This document shows, one piece after another, positions 1-13,363 of a DNA stretch of 64,000 nucleotides. This stretch comes from Euptelea pleiosperma (taxonomy: Eukaryota > Streptophyta > Magnoliopsida > Ranunculales > Eupteleaceae): assembly GCA_035048495.1 (NCBI GenBank), contig CM068549.1, forward strand, positions 20,555,103 to 20,619,102. Direction: 5' to 3'. A model generated the notes under the pieces. That model searched no databases. It was not told the DNA's origin and was given only the letters and a program-made list of their open reading frames with translations. Each line of letters begins with the position of its first letter. The stretch's first letter is position 1. The translations under genes were made by a program, and so were the position numbers.

Positions 1-3000
1 TCGGGACAGTCGAAACAAGTTTGCTCCATCCGTGCGTCAATGTCTCTAATTAGACTCATTTTGTGTGTTACATTCCTAACCCTATAACTAGTGACTTGTT
101 CTCAACCGGACCTCGTAATTTGACTCTATATCTTCTATTACAATTGTTTTACACATTTGAAGTGTTGGAACAAGATTCGGGACTGTCGAAACATGTTTGC
201 CCCATCCGTGCCTCCATGACTCAAATTGGACTCAGTTTGTGCGTTACATTCCTAAGCTTATAACAAGTGATTTCTTCACAACCGAACCTGGTAATTTGAC
301 TCAATCTCTTCTATTACAATTGTTTAAACACATTTGAAGTCTTGGAACAAGATCGGGACGGTCGAAACAAGTTTGCTCCATCCGTGCGTCAATGTCTCTA
401 ATTGGACTCAGTTTGTTTGTTACATTCCTAAGCCTATAACTAGTGACTTGTTCTCAACCGGATCTCGTAATTTGACTATATATCTTCTATTACAATTGTT
501 TAAACACATTTCAAGTGGTGGAACAAGATTCAGGACAGTCGAAACAAGTTTGCTCCATTCGTGCGTCAATGACTCTAATTGGACTTAGTTTGGGCGTTAC
601 ATTCCGAAGTCTATAACTAGTGACTTGTTCTCGACCGGACCTCGTAATTTGACCCAATATCTTCTATAACAATTGTTTTAACACATTTGAAGTGTTGGAA
701 CAAGATTCGGGACTGTCAAACAAGTTTGCCCCATCCGTGCGTCAATGACTCTAATTCGACTAAGTTTGTGCGTTACATTCCGAAACTTATAACAAGTAAC
801 TTTTTCGCTACCGGACCTGGTAATTTGACTCAATCTCTTCCAATACAATTGTTTAAACACATTTGAAGTCTTGGAACAAGATTCGGGACGGTCGAAACAA
901 GTTTGCTCCATCCGTGCGTCAATGTCTCTAATTGGACTCAGTTTGTGTGTTACATTCCGAAGCCTATAACTAGTGACTTGTTCTCAACCGGATCTCGTAA
1001 TTCGAATCTATATCTTCTATTACAATTGTTTAAACACATTTGAAGTGTTGGAACAAGATTCGAGACAGTAAAAACAAGTTTGCTCCATTCGTGCGTCAAT
1101 GACTCTAATTTGACTTACTTTGGGCGTTACATTCCGAAGTCTATAACTAGTGACTTGTTTACAACCGGACCTCGTAATTTGACCCAATATCTTCTATAAC
1201 AATTTTTTTAACACATTTGAAGTCTTGGAACATGATTCAGGACTGTCAAACAAGTTTGCCCCATCCGTGCGTCAATGACTCTAATTGGACTCAGTTTGTG
1301 CGTTACATTCCTAAGCTTATAACAAGTAAATTTTTCACAACCGGACCATGTAATTTGACTCAATCTCTTCCATTATAATTATTTAAACACATTTGAAGTC
1401 TTGGAACAAGATTCGGGCCGGTCGAAACAAGTTTGCTCCATCCGTGCGTCAATGTCTCTAATTGGACTCAGTTTGTGTGTTACATTCCTATGGCTATAAC
1501 TAGTGACTTGTTCTCAACCGGACCTCGTAATTTGACTCTATATATTCTATTACAATTGTTTAAACACATTTGAAGTCTTAGAACAAGATTCGGGACAGTC
1601 GAAACAAGTTTGCTCCTTCCGTGCGTCAATGTCTCTAATTGGACTCAGTTTGTGTGTTACATTCCTAAGCCTATAACTAGTGACTTGTTCTCAACCGGAC
1701 CTCATTATTTGACTCAATATCTTCTATTACAATTGTTTAAACACATTTGAAGTATAGGAACAAAATTCGGGACTGTCAGAACAAGTTTGCCGCATCCGTG
1801 CGTCAATAACTCTAATTGGACTCAGTTTTTTCGTTACATTAATAAGCTTATAACAAGTGACTTTTTCGCAACCGGACCACGTAATTTGACTCAATCTCTT
1901 CCATCACAATTGTTGAAACACATTTGAAGTCTTGGAACAAGATTCGGGACGGTCGAAACAAGTTTGCTCCATCCGTGCGTCAATGTCTCTAATTGGACTC
2001 AGTTTGTGTGTTACATTCCTAAGCCTATAACTAGTGACTTGTTCTCAACCAGACCTCGTAATTTGACTCTATATCTTCTATTACAATTGTTTAAACACAT
2101 TTGAACTGTTGCAACAAGATTCGGGACAGTCGAAACAAGTTTGCTCCATTCGTGCGTCAATGACTCTAATTGGACTTAGTTTGTGCGTTACATTCCGAAG
2201 TCTATAACTAGTGACTTGTTCTCGACCGGACCTCGTAATTTGACACAAAATCTTCTATAACAATTGTTTTAACACATTTGAAGTGTTGGAACAAGATTCG
2301 GGACTGTCAAACAAGTTTGCCCCATCCGTGCGTCAATGACTCTAATTCGACTAAGTTTGTGCGTTACATTCCGAAGCTTATAACAAGTGACTTTTTCGCA
2401 ACCGGACCTGGTAATTTGACTCAATCTCTTCCATTACAATTGTTTAAACACATTTGAAGTGTAGGACCAAGATTCGGGACTGTCAGAACAAGTTTGCCGC
2501 ATCCGTGCGTCAATGACTCTAATTGGACTTAGTTTGTGCGTTACATTCCGAAGTCTATAACTAGTGACTTGTTCTCGACCAAACCTCGTAATTTGACCCA
2601 ATATCTTCTATAACAATTCTTTTAACACATTTGAAGTGTTGGAACAAGATTCGGGACAGTCGAAACAAGTTTGCTACATCAGTGCGTCAATGACTCTAAT
2701 TGGACTCAGTTTGTGCGTTACATTCCGAAGCTTAAAACAAGTGACTTTTTCGTAACCGGACCTGGTAATTTGACTCAATCTCTTCAATTACAATTGTTTA
2801 AACACATTTGAAGTCTTGGAACGAGATTCGGGACGGTCGAAACAAGTTTGCTCCATCCGTGCGTCAATGTCTCCATTTGGATTCAGTTTGTGTGTTACAT
2901 TCCTAAGCCTATAACAAGTGACTTGTTCTCAACCGGACCTCCTAATTTGACTCAATATCTTCTATTACAATTGTTTAAACACATTTGAAGTGTAGGAACA

Positions 3001-6000
3001 ACATTCGGGACTGTAGGAACAAGATTCGGGACTGTCGGAACAAGTTTGCCCCATCCGTGGGTCAATGACTCTAATTGGACTCAGTTTGTGCGTTACATTC
3101 CTAAGCTTATAACAAGTGACTTTTTCGCAACCGGACCACGTAATTTGACTCAATCTCTTCCATTACAATTGTCTAAACACATTTGAAGTCTGGGAACAAG
3201 ATTCCGGACAGTAGAAATAAGTTTGCTCCATCTGTGCGTCAATGTCTCTAATTGGACTCAGTTTGTGTGTTACATTCCGAAGTCTATAACTAGTGACTTG
3301 TTCTCGACCGGACCTCATAATTTGACCTATTATCTTTTATAACAATTGTTTAAACACATTTGAAGTTTTAGAACAAGATTCGGGACAGTCGAAACAAGTT
3401 TGCTCCATCCGTGCGTCAATGTCTCTAATTGGACTCATTTTGTGTGTTACATTCCTAACCCTATAACTAGTGACTTGTTCTCAACCGGACCTCGTAATTT
3501 GACTCTATATCTTCTATTACAATTGTTTTAACACATTTGAAGTGTTGGAACAAGATTCGGGACTGTCAAAACATGTTTGCCCCATCCGTGCCTCCATGAC
3601 TCAAATTGGACTCAGTTTGTGCGTTACATTCCTAAGCTTATAACAAGTGATTTCTTCACAACCGAACCTGGTAATTTGACTCAATCTCTTCTATTACAAT
3701 TGTTTAAACACATTTGAAGTCTTGGAACAAGATCGGGACGGTCGAAACAAGTTTGCTCCATCCGTGCGTCAATGTCTCTAATTGGACTCAGTTTGTGTGT
3801 TACATTCCTAAGCCTATAACTAGTGACTTGTTCTCAACCGGATCTCGTAATTTGACTGTATATCTTCTATTACAATTGTTTAAACACATTTCAAGTGGTG
3901 GAACAAGATTCAGGACAGTCGAAACAAGTTTGCTCCATTCGTGCGTCAATGACTCTAATTGGACTTAGTTTGGGCGTTACATTCCGAAGTCTATAACTAG
4001 TGACTTGTTCTCGACCGGACCTCGTAATTTGACCCAATATCTTCTATAACAATTGTTTTAACACATTTGAAGTGTTGGAACAAGATTCGGGACTGTCAAA
4101 CAAGTTTGCCCCATCCGTGCGTCAATGACTCTAATTCGACTAAGTTTGTGCGTTATATTTCGAAACTTATAACAAGTAACTTTTTCGCAACCGGACCTGG
4201 TAATGTGACTCAATCTCTTCCAATACAATTTTTTAAACACATTTGAAGTCTTGGAACAAGATTCGGGACGGTCGAAACAAGTTTGCTCCATCCGTGCGTC
4301 AATGTCTCTAATTGGACTCAGTTTGTGTGTTACATTCCGAATCCTATAACTAGTGACTTGTTCTCAACCGGATCTCGTAATTTGAATCTATATCTTCTAT
4401 TACAATTGTTTAAACACATTTGAAGTGTTGGAACAAGATTCGGGACAGTAAAAGCAAGTTTGCTCCATTCGTGCGTCAATGACTCTAATTTGACTTAGTT
4501 TGGGCGTTACATTCCGAAGTCTATAACTAGTGACTTGTTTACAACCGGACCTCGTAATTTGACCCAATATCTTCTATAACAATTGTTTTAACACATTTGA
4601 AGTGTTGGAACATGATTCAGGACTGTCAAACAAGTTTGCACCATCCGTGCGTCAATGACTCTAATTGGACTCAGTTTGTGCGTTACATTCCTAAGCTTAT
4701 AACAAGTAAATTTTTCACAACCGGACCACGTAATTTGACTCAATCTCTTCCATTATAATTATTTAAACACATTTGAAGTCTTGGAACAAGATTCGGGCCG
4801 GTCGAAACAAGTTTGCTCCATCCGTGCGTCAATGTCTCTAATTGGACTCAGTTTGTGTGTTACATTCCTATGGCTATAACTAGTGACTTGTTCTCAACCG
4901 GACCTCGTAATTTGACTCTATATATTCTATTACAATTGTTTAAACACATTTGAAGTCTTAGACCAAGATTCGGGACAGTCGAAACAAGTTTGCTCCTTCC
5001 GTGCGTCAATGTCTCTAATTGGACTCAGTTTGTGTGTTACATTCCTAAGCCTATAACTAGTGACTTGTTCTCAACCGGACCTCATTATTTGACTCAATAT
5101 CTTCTATTACAATTGTTTAAACACATTTGAAGTGTAGGAACAAAATTCGGGACTGTCAGAACAAGTTTGCCGCATCCGTGCGTCAATAACTCTAATTGGA
5201 CTCAGTTTTTTCGTTACATTAATAAGCTTATAACAAGTGACCTTTTCGCAACCGGACCACGTAATTTGACTCAATCTCTTCCATCACAATTGTTGAAACA
5301 CATTTGAACTCATGGAACAAGATTAGGGACGGTCGAAACAAGTTTGCTCCATCCGTGCGTCAATGTCTCTAATTGGACTCAGTTTGTGTGTTACATTCCT
5401 AAGCCTATAACTAGTGACTTGTTCTCAACCAGACCTCGTAATTTGACTCTATATCTTCTATTACAATTGTTTAAACACATTTGAACTGTTGCAACAAGAT
5501 TCGGGACAGTCGAACCAAGTTTGCTCCATTCGTGCGTCAATGACTCTAATTGGACTTAGTTTGTGCGTTACATTCCGAAGTCTATAACTAGTGACTTGTT
5601 CTCGACCGGACCTCGTAATTTGACCCAATATCTTCTATAACAATTGTTTTAACACATTTGAAGTGTTGGAACAAGATTCGGGACTGTCAAACAAGTTTGC
5701 CCCATCCGTGCGTCAATGACTCTAATTCGACTAAGTTTGTGCGTTACATTCTGAAGCTTATAACAAGTGACTTTTTCGCAACCGGACCTGGTAATTTGAC
5801 TCAATCTCTTCCATTACAATTGTTTAAACACATTTGAAGTGTAGGACCAAGATTCGGGACTGTCAGAACAAGTTTGCCGCATCCGTTCGTCAATGACTCT
5901 AATTGGACTTAGTTTGTGCGTTACATTCCGAAGTCTATAACTAGTGACTTGTTCTCGACCAGACCTCGTAATTTGACCCAATATCTTCTATAACAATTCT

Positions 6001-6040
6001 TTTAACACATTTGAAGTGTTGGAACAAGATTCGGGACAGT
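1..6040. repeat. 3.38-kb tandem segmental duplication in the satellite
   Basis: The block from 1 to about 2660 recurs at about 3380-6040 with a constant offset of 3379-3380 bp, including shared private variants such as the short GATCGGGACGG at 351 and 3731. After about 2660 the offset shifts by one monomer (+177), because the second copy holds an extra monomer near 6040-6220. This suggests unequal exchange between arrays. The left end lies outside the window. Confidence 0.85.
2965..3153. repeat. Isolated 198-bp variant monomer in array A
   Basis: This monomer carries an additional 21-bp copy of a GTAGGAACAA-type subunit, raising its length from 177 to 198 bp. It is the only clear example in array A. 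The same variant becomes the regular building block of the higher-order units after 43 kb, so it may represent an ancestral or exchanged form. Confidence 0.75.
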
Positions 6041-9000
6041 CGAAACAAGTTTGCTCCCTTCGTCCGTCAATGACTCTAATTGGACTTAGTTTGGGCGTTA
6101 CATTCCGAAATCTATAACTGGTGACTTGTTCTCGACCGGACCTCGTAATTTGACCTAATATCTTCTATAACAATTGTTTTAACACATTTGAAGTCTTGGA
6201 ATAGGATTCGGGATGGTCGAAACAAGTTTGCTACATCGGTGCGTCAATGACTCTAATTGGACTCAGTTTGTGCGTTACATTCCGAAGCTTAAAACAAGTG
6301 ACTTTTTCGCAACCGGACCTGGTAATTTGACTCAATCTCTTCAATTACAATTGTTTAAACACATTTGAAGTCTTGGAACAAGATTCGGGACGGTCGAAAC
6401 AAGTTTGCTCCATCCGTGCGTCAATGTCTCTAATTGGACTCAGTTTGTGTGTTACATTCCGAAGCCTATAACTAGTGACTTGTTCTCAACCGGATCTCGT
6501 AATTTGAATCTATATCTTCTATTACAATTGTTTAAACACATTTGAAGTGTTGGAACAAGATTCGGGACAGTAAAAACAAGTTTGCTCCATTCGTGCGTCA
6601 ATGACTCTAATTAGACTTAGTTTGGGCGTTACATTCCGAAGTCTTTAACTAGTGACTTGTTTACAACCGGACCTCGTAATTTGACCCAATATCTTCTATA
6701 ACAATTGTTTTAACACATTTGAAGTGTTGGAACATGATTCAGGACTGTCAAACAAGTTTGCCCCATCCGTGCGTCAATGACTCTAATTGGACTCAGTTTG
6801 TGCGTTACATTCCGAAGCTTATAACAGGTGACTTTTTCGCAACCGGACCTGGTAATTTGACTCAATCTCTTCCATTACAATTTTTTAAACACATTTGAAG
6901 TCTTGGAACAATATTCGGGACGGTCGAAACAAGTTTGCTCCATCCGTGCGTCAATGTCTCTAATTAGATTCAGTTTGTGTGTCACATTCCTAAGCCTATG
7001 ACTAGTGACTTGTTCTCAACCGGACCTCGTAATTTGACTCAATATCTTCTATTATAATTGTTGAAACACATTTGAATTGTAGGAACAAGATTCAGGACTG
7101 TCGAAACAAGTTTGCCCCATCCGTGCGTCAATGACTCTAATTGGACTTAGTTTGTGCGTTACATTCCTAAGCTTATAACAATTGACTTTTTTGCAACAGG
7201 ACCACGTAATTTGACTCAATCTCTTCCATTACAATTGTTTAAACACATTTGAAGTCTTAGAACAAGATTTGGGACAGTCGAAACAAGTTTGCTCCATCCG
7301 TGCGTCAATGTCTCTAATTGGACTCAGTTTGTGTGTTACATTCCTAAGCCTATAACTAGTGACTTGTTCTCAACCGGACCTCGTTATTTGACTCAATATC
7401 TTCTATTACAATTGTTTAAACACATTTGAAGTGTAGGAACAAGATTCGGGACTGTCGTAACAAGTTTGCCCCATCCGTGCGTCAATGACTCTAATTGGAC
7501 TCAGTTTGTGCATTTTATTCCTAAGCTTATAACAAGTGAATTTTTCACAACCGGACCACGTAATTGGACTCAATCTCTTCCATTATAATTGTTTAAACAC
7601 ATTTGAAGTCTTGGAACAAGATTTGGGACGGTCGAAACAAGTTTGCTCCATCCGTGCGTCAATGTCTCTAATTGGACTCAGTTTGTGTGTTACATTCCTA
7701 AGCCTATAACTAGTGACTTGTTCTCAACCAGACCTCGTAATTTGACTCTATATCTTCTATTACAATTGTTTAAACACATTTGAACTGTTGCAACAAGATT
7801 CGGGACAGTCGAAACAAGTTTGCTCCATTCGTGCGTCAATGACTCTAATTGGACTTAGTTTGTGCGTTACATTCCGAAGTCTATAACTAGTGACTTGTTC
7901 TCGACCGGACCTCGTAATTTGACCCAATATCTTCTATAACAATTGTTTTAACACATTTGAAGTGTTGGAACAAGATTCGGGACTGTCAAACAAGTTTGCC
8001 CCATCCGTGCGTCAATGACTCTAATTCGACTAAGTTTGTGCGTTACATTCCGAAGCTTATAACAAGTGACTTTTTCGCAACCGGACCTGGTAATTTGACT
8101 CAATCTCTTCCATTACAATTGTTTAAACACATTTGAAGTGTAGGACCAAGATTCGGGACTGTCAGAACAAGTTTGCCGCATCCGTGCGTCAATGACTCTA
8201 ATTGGACTTAGTTTGTGCGTTACATTCCGAAGTCTATAACTAGTGACTTGTTCTCGACCAGACCTCGTAATTTGACCCAATATCTTCTATAACAATTCTT
8301 TTAACACATTTGAAGTGTTGGAACAAGATTCGGGACAGTCGAAACAAGTTTGCTCCCTTCGTGCGTCAATGACTCTAATTGGACTTAGTTTGGGCGTTAC
8401 ATTCCGAAATCTATAACTGGTGACTTGTTCTCGACCGGACCTCGTAATTTGACCTAATATCTTCTATAACAATTGTTTTAACACATTTGAAGTCTTGGAA
8501 TAAGATTCGGGATGGTCGAAACAAGTTTGCTACATCCGTGCGTCAATGACTCTAATTGGACTCAGTTTGTGCGTTACATTCCGAAGCTTAAAACAAGTGA
8601 CTTTTTCGCAACCGGACCTGGTAATTTGACTCAATCTCTTCAATTACAATTGTTTAAACACATTTGAAGTCTTGGAACAAGATTCGGGACGGTCGAAACA
8701 AGTTTGCTCCATCCGTGCGTCAATGTCTCTAATTGGACTCAGTTTGTGTGTTACATTCCGAAGCCTATAACTAGTGACTTGTTCTCAACCGGATCTCGTA
8801 ATTTGAATCTATATCTTCTATTACAATTGTTTAAACACATTTGAAGTGTTGGAACAAGATTCGGGACAGTAAAAACAAGTTTGCTCCATTCGTGCGTCAA
8901 TGACTCTAATTAGACTTAGTTTGGGCGTTACATTCCGAAGTCTTTAACTAGTGACTTGTTTACAACCGGACCTCGTAATTTGACCCAATATCTTCTATAA

Positions 9001-9497
9001 CAATTGTTTTAACACATTTGAAGTGTTGGAACATGATTCAGGACTGTCAAACAAGTTTGCCCCATCCGTGCGTCAATGACTCTAATTGGACTCAGTTTGT
9101 GCGTTACATTCCGAAGCTTATAACAGGTGACTTTTTCGCAACCGGACCTGGTAATTTGACTCAATCTCTTCCATTACAATTTTTTAAACACATTTGAAGT
9201 CTTGGAACAATATTCGGGACGGTCGAAACAAGTTTGCTCCATCCGTGCGTCAATGTCTCTAATTAGATTCAGTTTGTGTGTCACATTCCTAAGCCTATGA
9301 CTAGTGACTTGTTCTCAACCGGACCTCGTAATTTGACTCAATATCTTCTATTATAATTGTTGAAACACATTTGAATTGTAGGAACAAGATTCAGGACTGT
9401 CGAAACAAGTTTGCCCCATCCGTGCGTCAATGACTCTAATTGGACTTAGTTTGTGCGTTACATTCCTAAGCTTATAACAATTGACTTTTTTGCAACA
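5331..9497. repeat. 2.3-kb tandem segmental duplication in the satellite
   Basis: Sequence 5331-7198 recurs at 7630-9497 with an offset of 2299 bp (13 monomers). Shared private variants include TCTTTAACTAG at 6642 and 8941, and TCCTAAGCCTATGACTAG at 6988 and 9287. TE1 inserted in the second copy at CAACA. The first copy keeps the uninterrupted site at 7194-7198. A further copy is at about 27639-29506. Confidence 0.85.
9493..9497. repeat. TE1 target site duplication, left copy (CAACA)
   Basis: CAACA directly precedes the TG terminus of TE1 and recurs directly after its CA terminus at 22741-22745. Uninterrupted satellite copies at 7194-7198 and 29502-29506 show CAACA only once, which confirms a 5-bp duplication made by an integrase. 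Confidence 0.95.
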
Positions 9498-10261
9498 TGT
9501 AATACCCCGAACTTTTGTTCTAGGGTATTATGGTAAATTCACCTAATAATGAAAACCTGAAACTTTTTCAGACTCTTATTATTGTTTTTATTGTTTAATA
9601 TCATGTATGAGTATGTGTATTTAATTTGGATTCGTTCTGACAACTTTGAAAAACCTACTATTTTTGAAACCTGCTCTTTAGGGCTAAATTCTTGCTAAAA
9701 ATAATGAACCATAATTTGCAGGGGACTTTTTCTTTCCCCAGCTAACATTCCAAAACTTTTATAAAAAAATTATTTTGTGGGCCCGAGACACCAAAAATAT
9801 TCCTATTTTATCCTTACCAACTTACCTGTGAAATTTGAAACCTTTCTTGAGACATGAAAACCCTAGCGGGAGATTTTGGGAGATTTTGACAAAAATAGTA
9901 TTTTTATAATTTTTGAACTTCCTACCACTCGCATATTTTTCAAAAATAATATTTAATTATATTTTATTTATTTAATAGGAGCGTGGGACCCGCAAATCAC
10001 TTTCGGGTCATTCCAATGTCACTTGACACTTTTCCGGTGCTTTGAACGTTTTTTTTTATTTTTATGTATTTAGACTACTTTTTTATGATTTGTGTGTATA
10101 ACATGTGTCAATACCTTATTGTATGGACTTTTAAATTATATAATATAGTTTGGTTGAATTAATTTATAATTATTTGTATTATGATTGTTGGGTGGGGCCG
10201 TATGGCCGATTTAGAAGTCTTTTGGGATTAATAATATTCTTAAATGAAGCCTATTGATGTA

Positions 10262-10420
10262 TATGGGCCTTGGGCCCATTCCTAACCCATTAATAGTGTA
10301 AAATATAAGTTTTTGAGAGTTGAAAAAGTCATCCCTTTGCTAGTTACGAATTTCAACAAAATAGAAACCCTAATCCTTTCCTAAACCTATTTGTTAAAAA
10401 CCCTAAAGCTTTAGAAGCTT
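10262..10420 (+). promoter_or_regulatory. Candidate TE1 LTR promoter: site II pair, TATA-like box, telobox
   Basis: TGGGCC and GGCCCAT lie back to back at about 10264-10280 and resemble plant TCP-bound site II elements. A TATAAG follows at 10304-10309. AAACCCTAA-type teloboxes follow at about 10375-10382 and 10398-10404. Site II plus telobox is known from proximal promoters of plant growth-related genes. The order fits a U3/R boundary near 10335, which is an inference. Equivalent copies lie 4690 and 9380 bp downstream. Confidence 0.5.
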
Positions 10421-10834
10421 TCACAAAACCCAACTTTATTGAAGAAAAGAGAAAGCTCCATTAAACCTTCATTCGGGGACCGATCGCACTCGAGCAAGAA
10501 GGGAGAATTGACGGGGACTCCGATTTGAAGAACATACTCCGAGGAGAGGACGATCCGACGACTTTCAAATTTGAAGAAACTTTTGATTTTCATTAAAGTT
10601 TAAGAAACCTTGAGGTAAGTGCGCTTGATCCATCCTATACTTGTTTTTCTTCAAGATTTTGTTTCTCTTTCATTAGATAATGGTTGATACTCATTATAAA
10701 TTAATTTCAACAATATTTATTTTATTCTTATTGGGTTGATCTTTATTTTGGGCCACCATGATGGGTTGGGCCATCGTCTATTTTGTACCTATAACGGATG
10801 ATTATGTTCTTTATCATTTTTGTTGTATTTTCAT

Positions 10835-11905
10835 AATTAAAATATTTTTATAATTATTTTTTCTAAATACCTCTGTGAATCTATTTTTCAAAACCGTTTA
10901 GTTTATATTTTTCTGATTTTTATTGATTAAGTTATGATTTTTTTAAGTTGTGTGACTTTACCAAAAAACCCAGAATTTCAGATTTTACACTGTCCGATTC
11001 ACTTAGGATTTCGATCTATATTTTTAATCTAAATATTTTTCTAATTATTTTTCACAGATACCTCTATCAATCTAGTTTCTAGAACCTTTAAGTTTATATT
11101 TTTCTGATTTGTATTGATTAAGTTATGATTTTTCAAATATGCTGGACTTTTCTGTAAAGCACAGAATTTCAGATTTTACACGGTCCACTTTACCTGAGAT
11201 TTCGATCTATAGTTTTAATCTAAATATTTTTCTAAGTATTTTTAACAGATACCTCTATCAATCTAGTTTCTATAACCTTTGAGTTTATATTTTTCTCATC
11301 TGTATTGATTAAGTTATGATTTTTCAAACGTACTGGACTTTTCTGTAAAACCCAGAATTTTAGATTTTACACGGTCCATTTTACTTGAGATTTCGATCTA
11401 TATTTTTAATCTAAATATTTTTCTAATTATTTTTCACCGATACCTCTATCAATCTAGTTTCTAGAACCTTTGAGTTTGTATTTTTCTGATTTATATTGAT
11501 TAAGTTATGATTTTTCAAACGTGCTGGACTTTTCTATAAAACTCAGAATTTCAGATTTTATACGGTCCACTTCACTTGGGATTTCGATCTATATTTTTAA
11601 TCCAAATATTTTTTTAATTATTTTTCATAGATACTTTTATGAATTTAGTTTTCAAATTAATTGAGTTTGTATTTTTCTAATAATTATTTATTTAGTTATA
11701 ACTTTTACAATGTGCGGGACTTTTCTGTATCCCAGATTCTGTCTGGCCCAATTAATTAAGATTTTTGACCTATATTTTGAATCCGAATATTTTTCTATTT
11801 ATTTTTTCTAAAATCTCTATAAATCTAGTTTTTAAATCCATTGAGTTTATATTTTTCTAATTCATATTTATTTAGTTATGATTTTTATAATGCAGTATAT
11901 TTTTT
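10835..11905 (+). repeat. Tandem ~191-bp repeats inside TE1 LTR 1
   Basis: About five and a half AT-rich units. The landmark TCGATCTATA recurs at 11011, 11202, 11393 and 11584, an exact 191-bp spacing, with a more divergent unit near 11766. Each unit contains TTGATTAAGTTATGATTTTT and a CAGATTTTACAC-like segment. No coding function is seen. The unit shows no visible similarity to the surrounding 177-bp satellite. Confidence 0.9.
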
Positions 11906-11990
11906 TTGTAAAAAACCTATTAATTGTTCATGGTTCGGTCATGATTATTAACTATTAAGGTTTTAACCTTGTTGTTTGACTAAACCCTAG

Positions 11991-12442
11991 ATGGTTTGAC
12001 CTATACCTGTATGCATGGGGATCCCACCCATGTGTCTTGGATCTCTCATAGGGTTCGGCCAAGTGTCTTGGATCCCTCTTTAGGGTTCGACCTTGTGTCA
12101 TGGATCCCTCATAGAGTTCGGCCATGGCGTGTTGGATTCTCTTACGATTTTCACTTATATTATTTATCGATGTTGATTGTGATATTTGGTCATGTCTTAT
12201 TGACTATTATACCTAGATGGTTCGACCTATACTTGTATGCATGGGGATCCCACCCATGTGTCTTGGATCCCTCATAGGGTTCGGCCAAGTGTCTTGGATC
12301 CCTCTTTAGGGTTCGACCTTGTGTCATGGATCCCTCATAGGGTTCGGCCATGGTGTGTTGGATTGTCTTGTGATTTCCGCTTATATTATTCATCCGTGTT
12401 GATCGTGACCTTCGGTGATTGTTACATGTTATTCATGGTTAA
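11991..12442 (+). repeat. 226-bp direct duplication with ~32-bp subrepeats, LTR 1
   Basis: Two copies start at ATGGTTTGAC (11991) and ATGGTTCGAC (12217). Within each copy, three subunits of about 31-32 bp carry TTGGATC(T/C)CTC followed by a GGGTTCGGCC-like block. Because these subrepeats are translated as repeats, short ORFs appear on both strands here. They are not genes. Confidence 0.88.
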
Positions 12443-13363
12443 CCCTAATTCGTTCCCATATTATTACTCTTAATGATCATTGGTTCATTTTATATTTTTA
12501 TTTAAATGTTAAATACATGTGTGCTTATGTCATGTAACCCTAGTACATCTTGTTGTCATACCATGATCATCACGTCATTTCATATAAGGGGTGCATAAGG
12601 GAACGGGGTTGAAGTATATTATATACGTTTATATTGGTTTTATCAATTAATCAGGGTTCGGTACCCTAGGGTGAAAGTCCCCAGACGTTATTATATCCTG
12701 CAGATGGGTCGATGAGACCGCTCCCAGTGCGGGAAGGAGATGGAGACCCTATGTGGTTATGGGTACTAGTTGCATTTGCATCCCGTACTTACTCATCTGC
12801 ATTCATCCTCATATTCATGCCATCTTTATTATACGATTGAGATGCATACCTTGATTAAAAAAACTTGTATAGTATGATATCATACCATGCACACTGTTGT
12901 ATTACTGGGCCTCGGCTCACGGTGCTACACCGATACCATTTTCAGATTTTGAGGAGTCGAGTACGTGAGATGAGACGAAAGACTCCGGTGCATTCGAGGA
13001 GATCGGCGAGGATTTGGGAGTCGATCCCACACTTTAAAAAGTTGTATTTGATTATTTTATAACATTATTTATTTATTTTCACGGGCATGTAAGCCTTTGA
13101 TTGAGAGCATGTTCTCACTTCCATCTCTTCACATTTAGTTGATTGATTGAATTATTTGAATTATAAATTATTTAAATTATTTGTTTCCTACATACATCTA
13201 TTCTTCTTTTTTTTCTTAGTGGGTTTTCGAATGAACCTTAGTAGTCTAATTGACCTAATTGGACCACTAGGGGACATTCATGGATCACCTCTGGGTTCGG
13301 GTACGGGTCGATCCATGGATTTTCGGGTCGTATCTGGGTATCCGGATTCGGGGCGTGACAGAG

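Larger units (their letters stand above)
1..9497. repeat. Satellite array A (~177-bp monomer)
   Basis: Head-to-tail array of an AT-rich monomer. The landmark GAAACAAGTTTGCTCC recurs every 176-178 bp (for example at 4274 and 4451). At least three monomer types are interleaved. One has TGTCTCTAATTGGACTCAG with CTATAACTAGTGAC. A second has TGACTCTAATTGG with CTTATAACAAGTGAC and lacks one base in GTCAAACAAG. A third has GGACTTAGTTTGGGCG with a CTATAACAATTG tail. A unit near nucleosome length is typical of plant centromeric satellites, so a centromeric role is an inference. No genes are present. The array ends at the left target duplication of TE1 (9493-9497). Confidence 0.95.
9498..13360 (+). repeat. 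TE1 LTR 1 (5' LTR)
   Basis: A 3863-bp LTR running from TG to CA. It appears identical by eye to LTR 2 and differs from LTR 3 at the six sites I found. It holds a candidate promoter near 10262-10309, an array of roughly 191-bp repeats (about 10835-11905), a 226-bp direct duplication (11991-12442), and pyrimidine-rich sequence before its 3' end. Short ORFs inside it (for example 11996-12277 and 13147-13452) have low-complexity or repeat-derived products and are not credible genes. Confidence 0.93.

Noticed and set aside
10835..11905. Possible origin of the 177-bp satellite from the 191-bp LTR repeats
   Set aside because: Similar unit size, but I find no shared words beyond AT-rich background.
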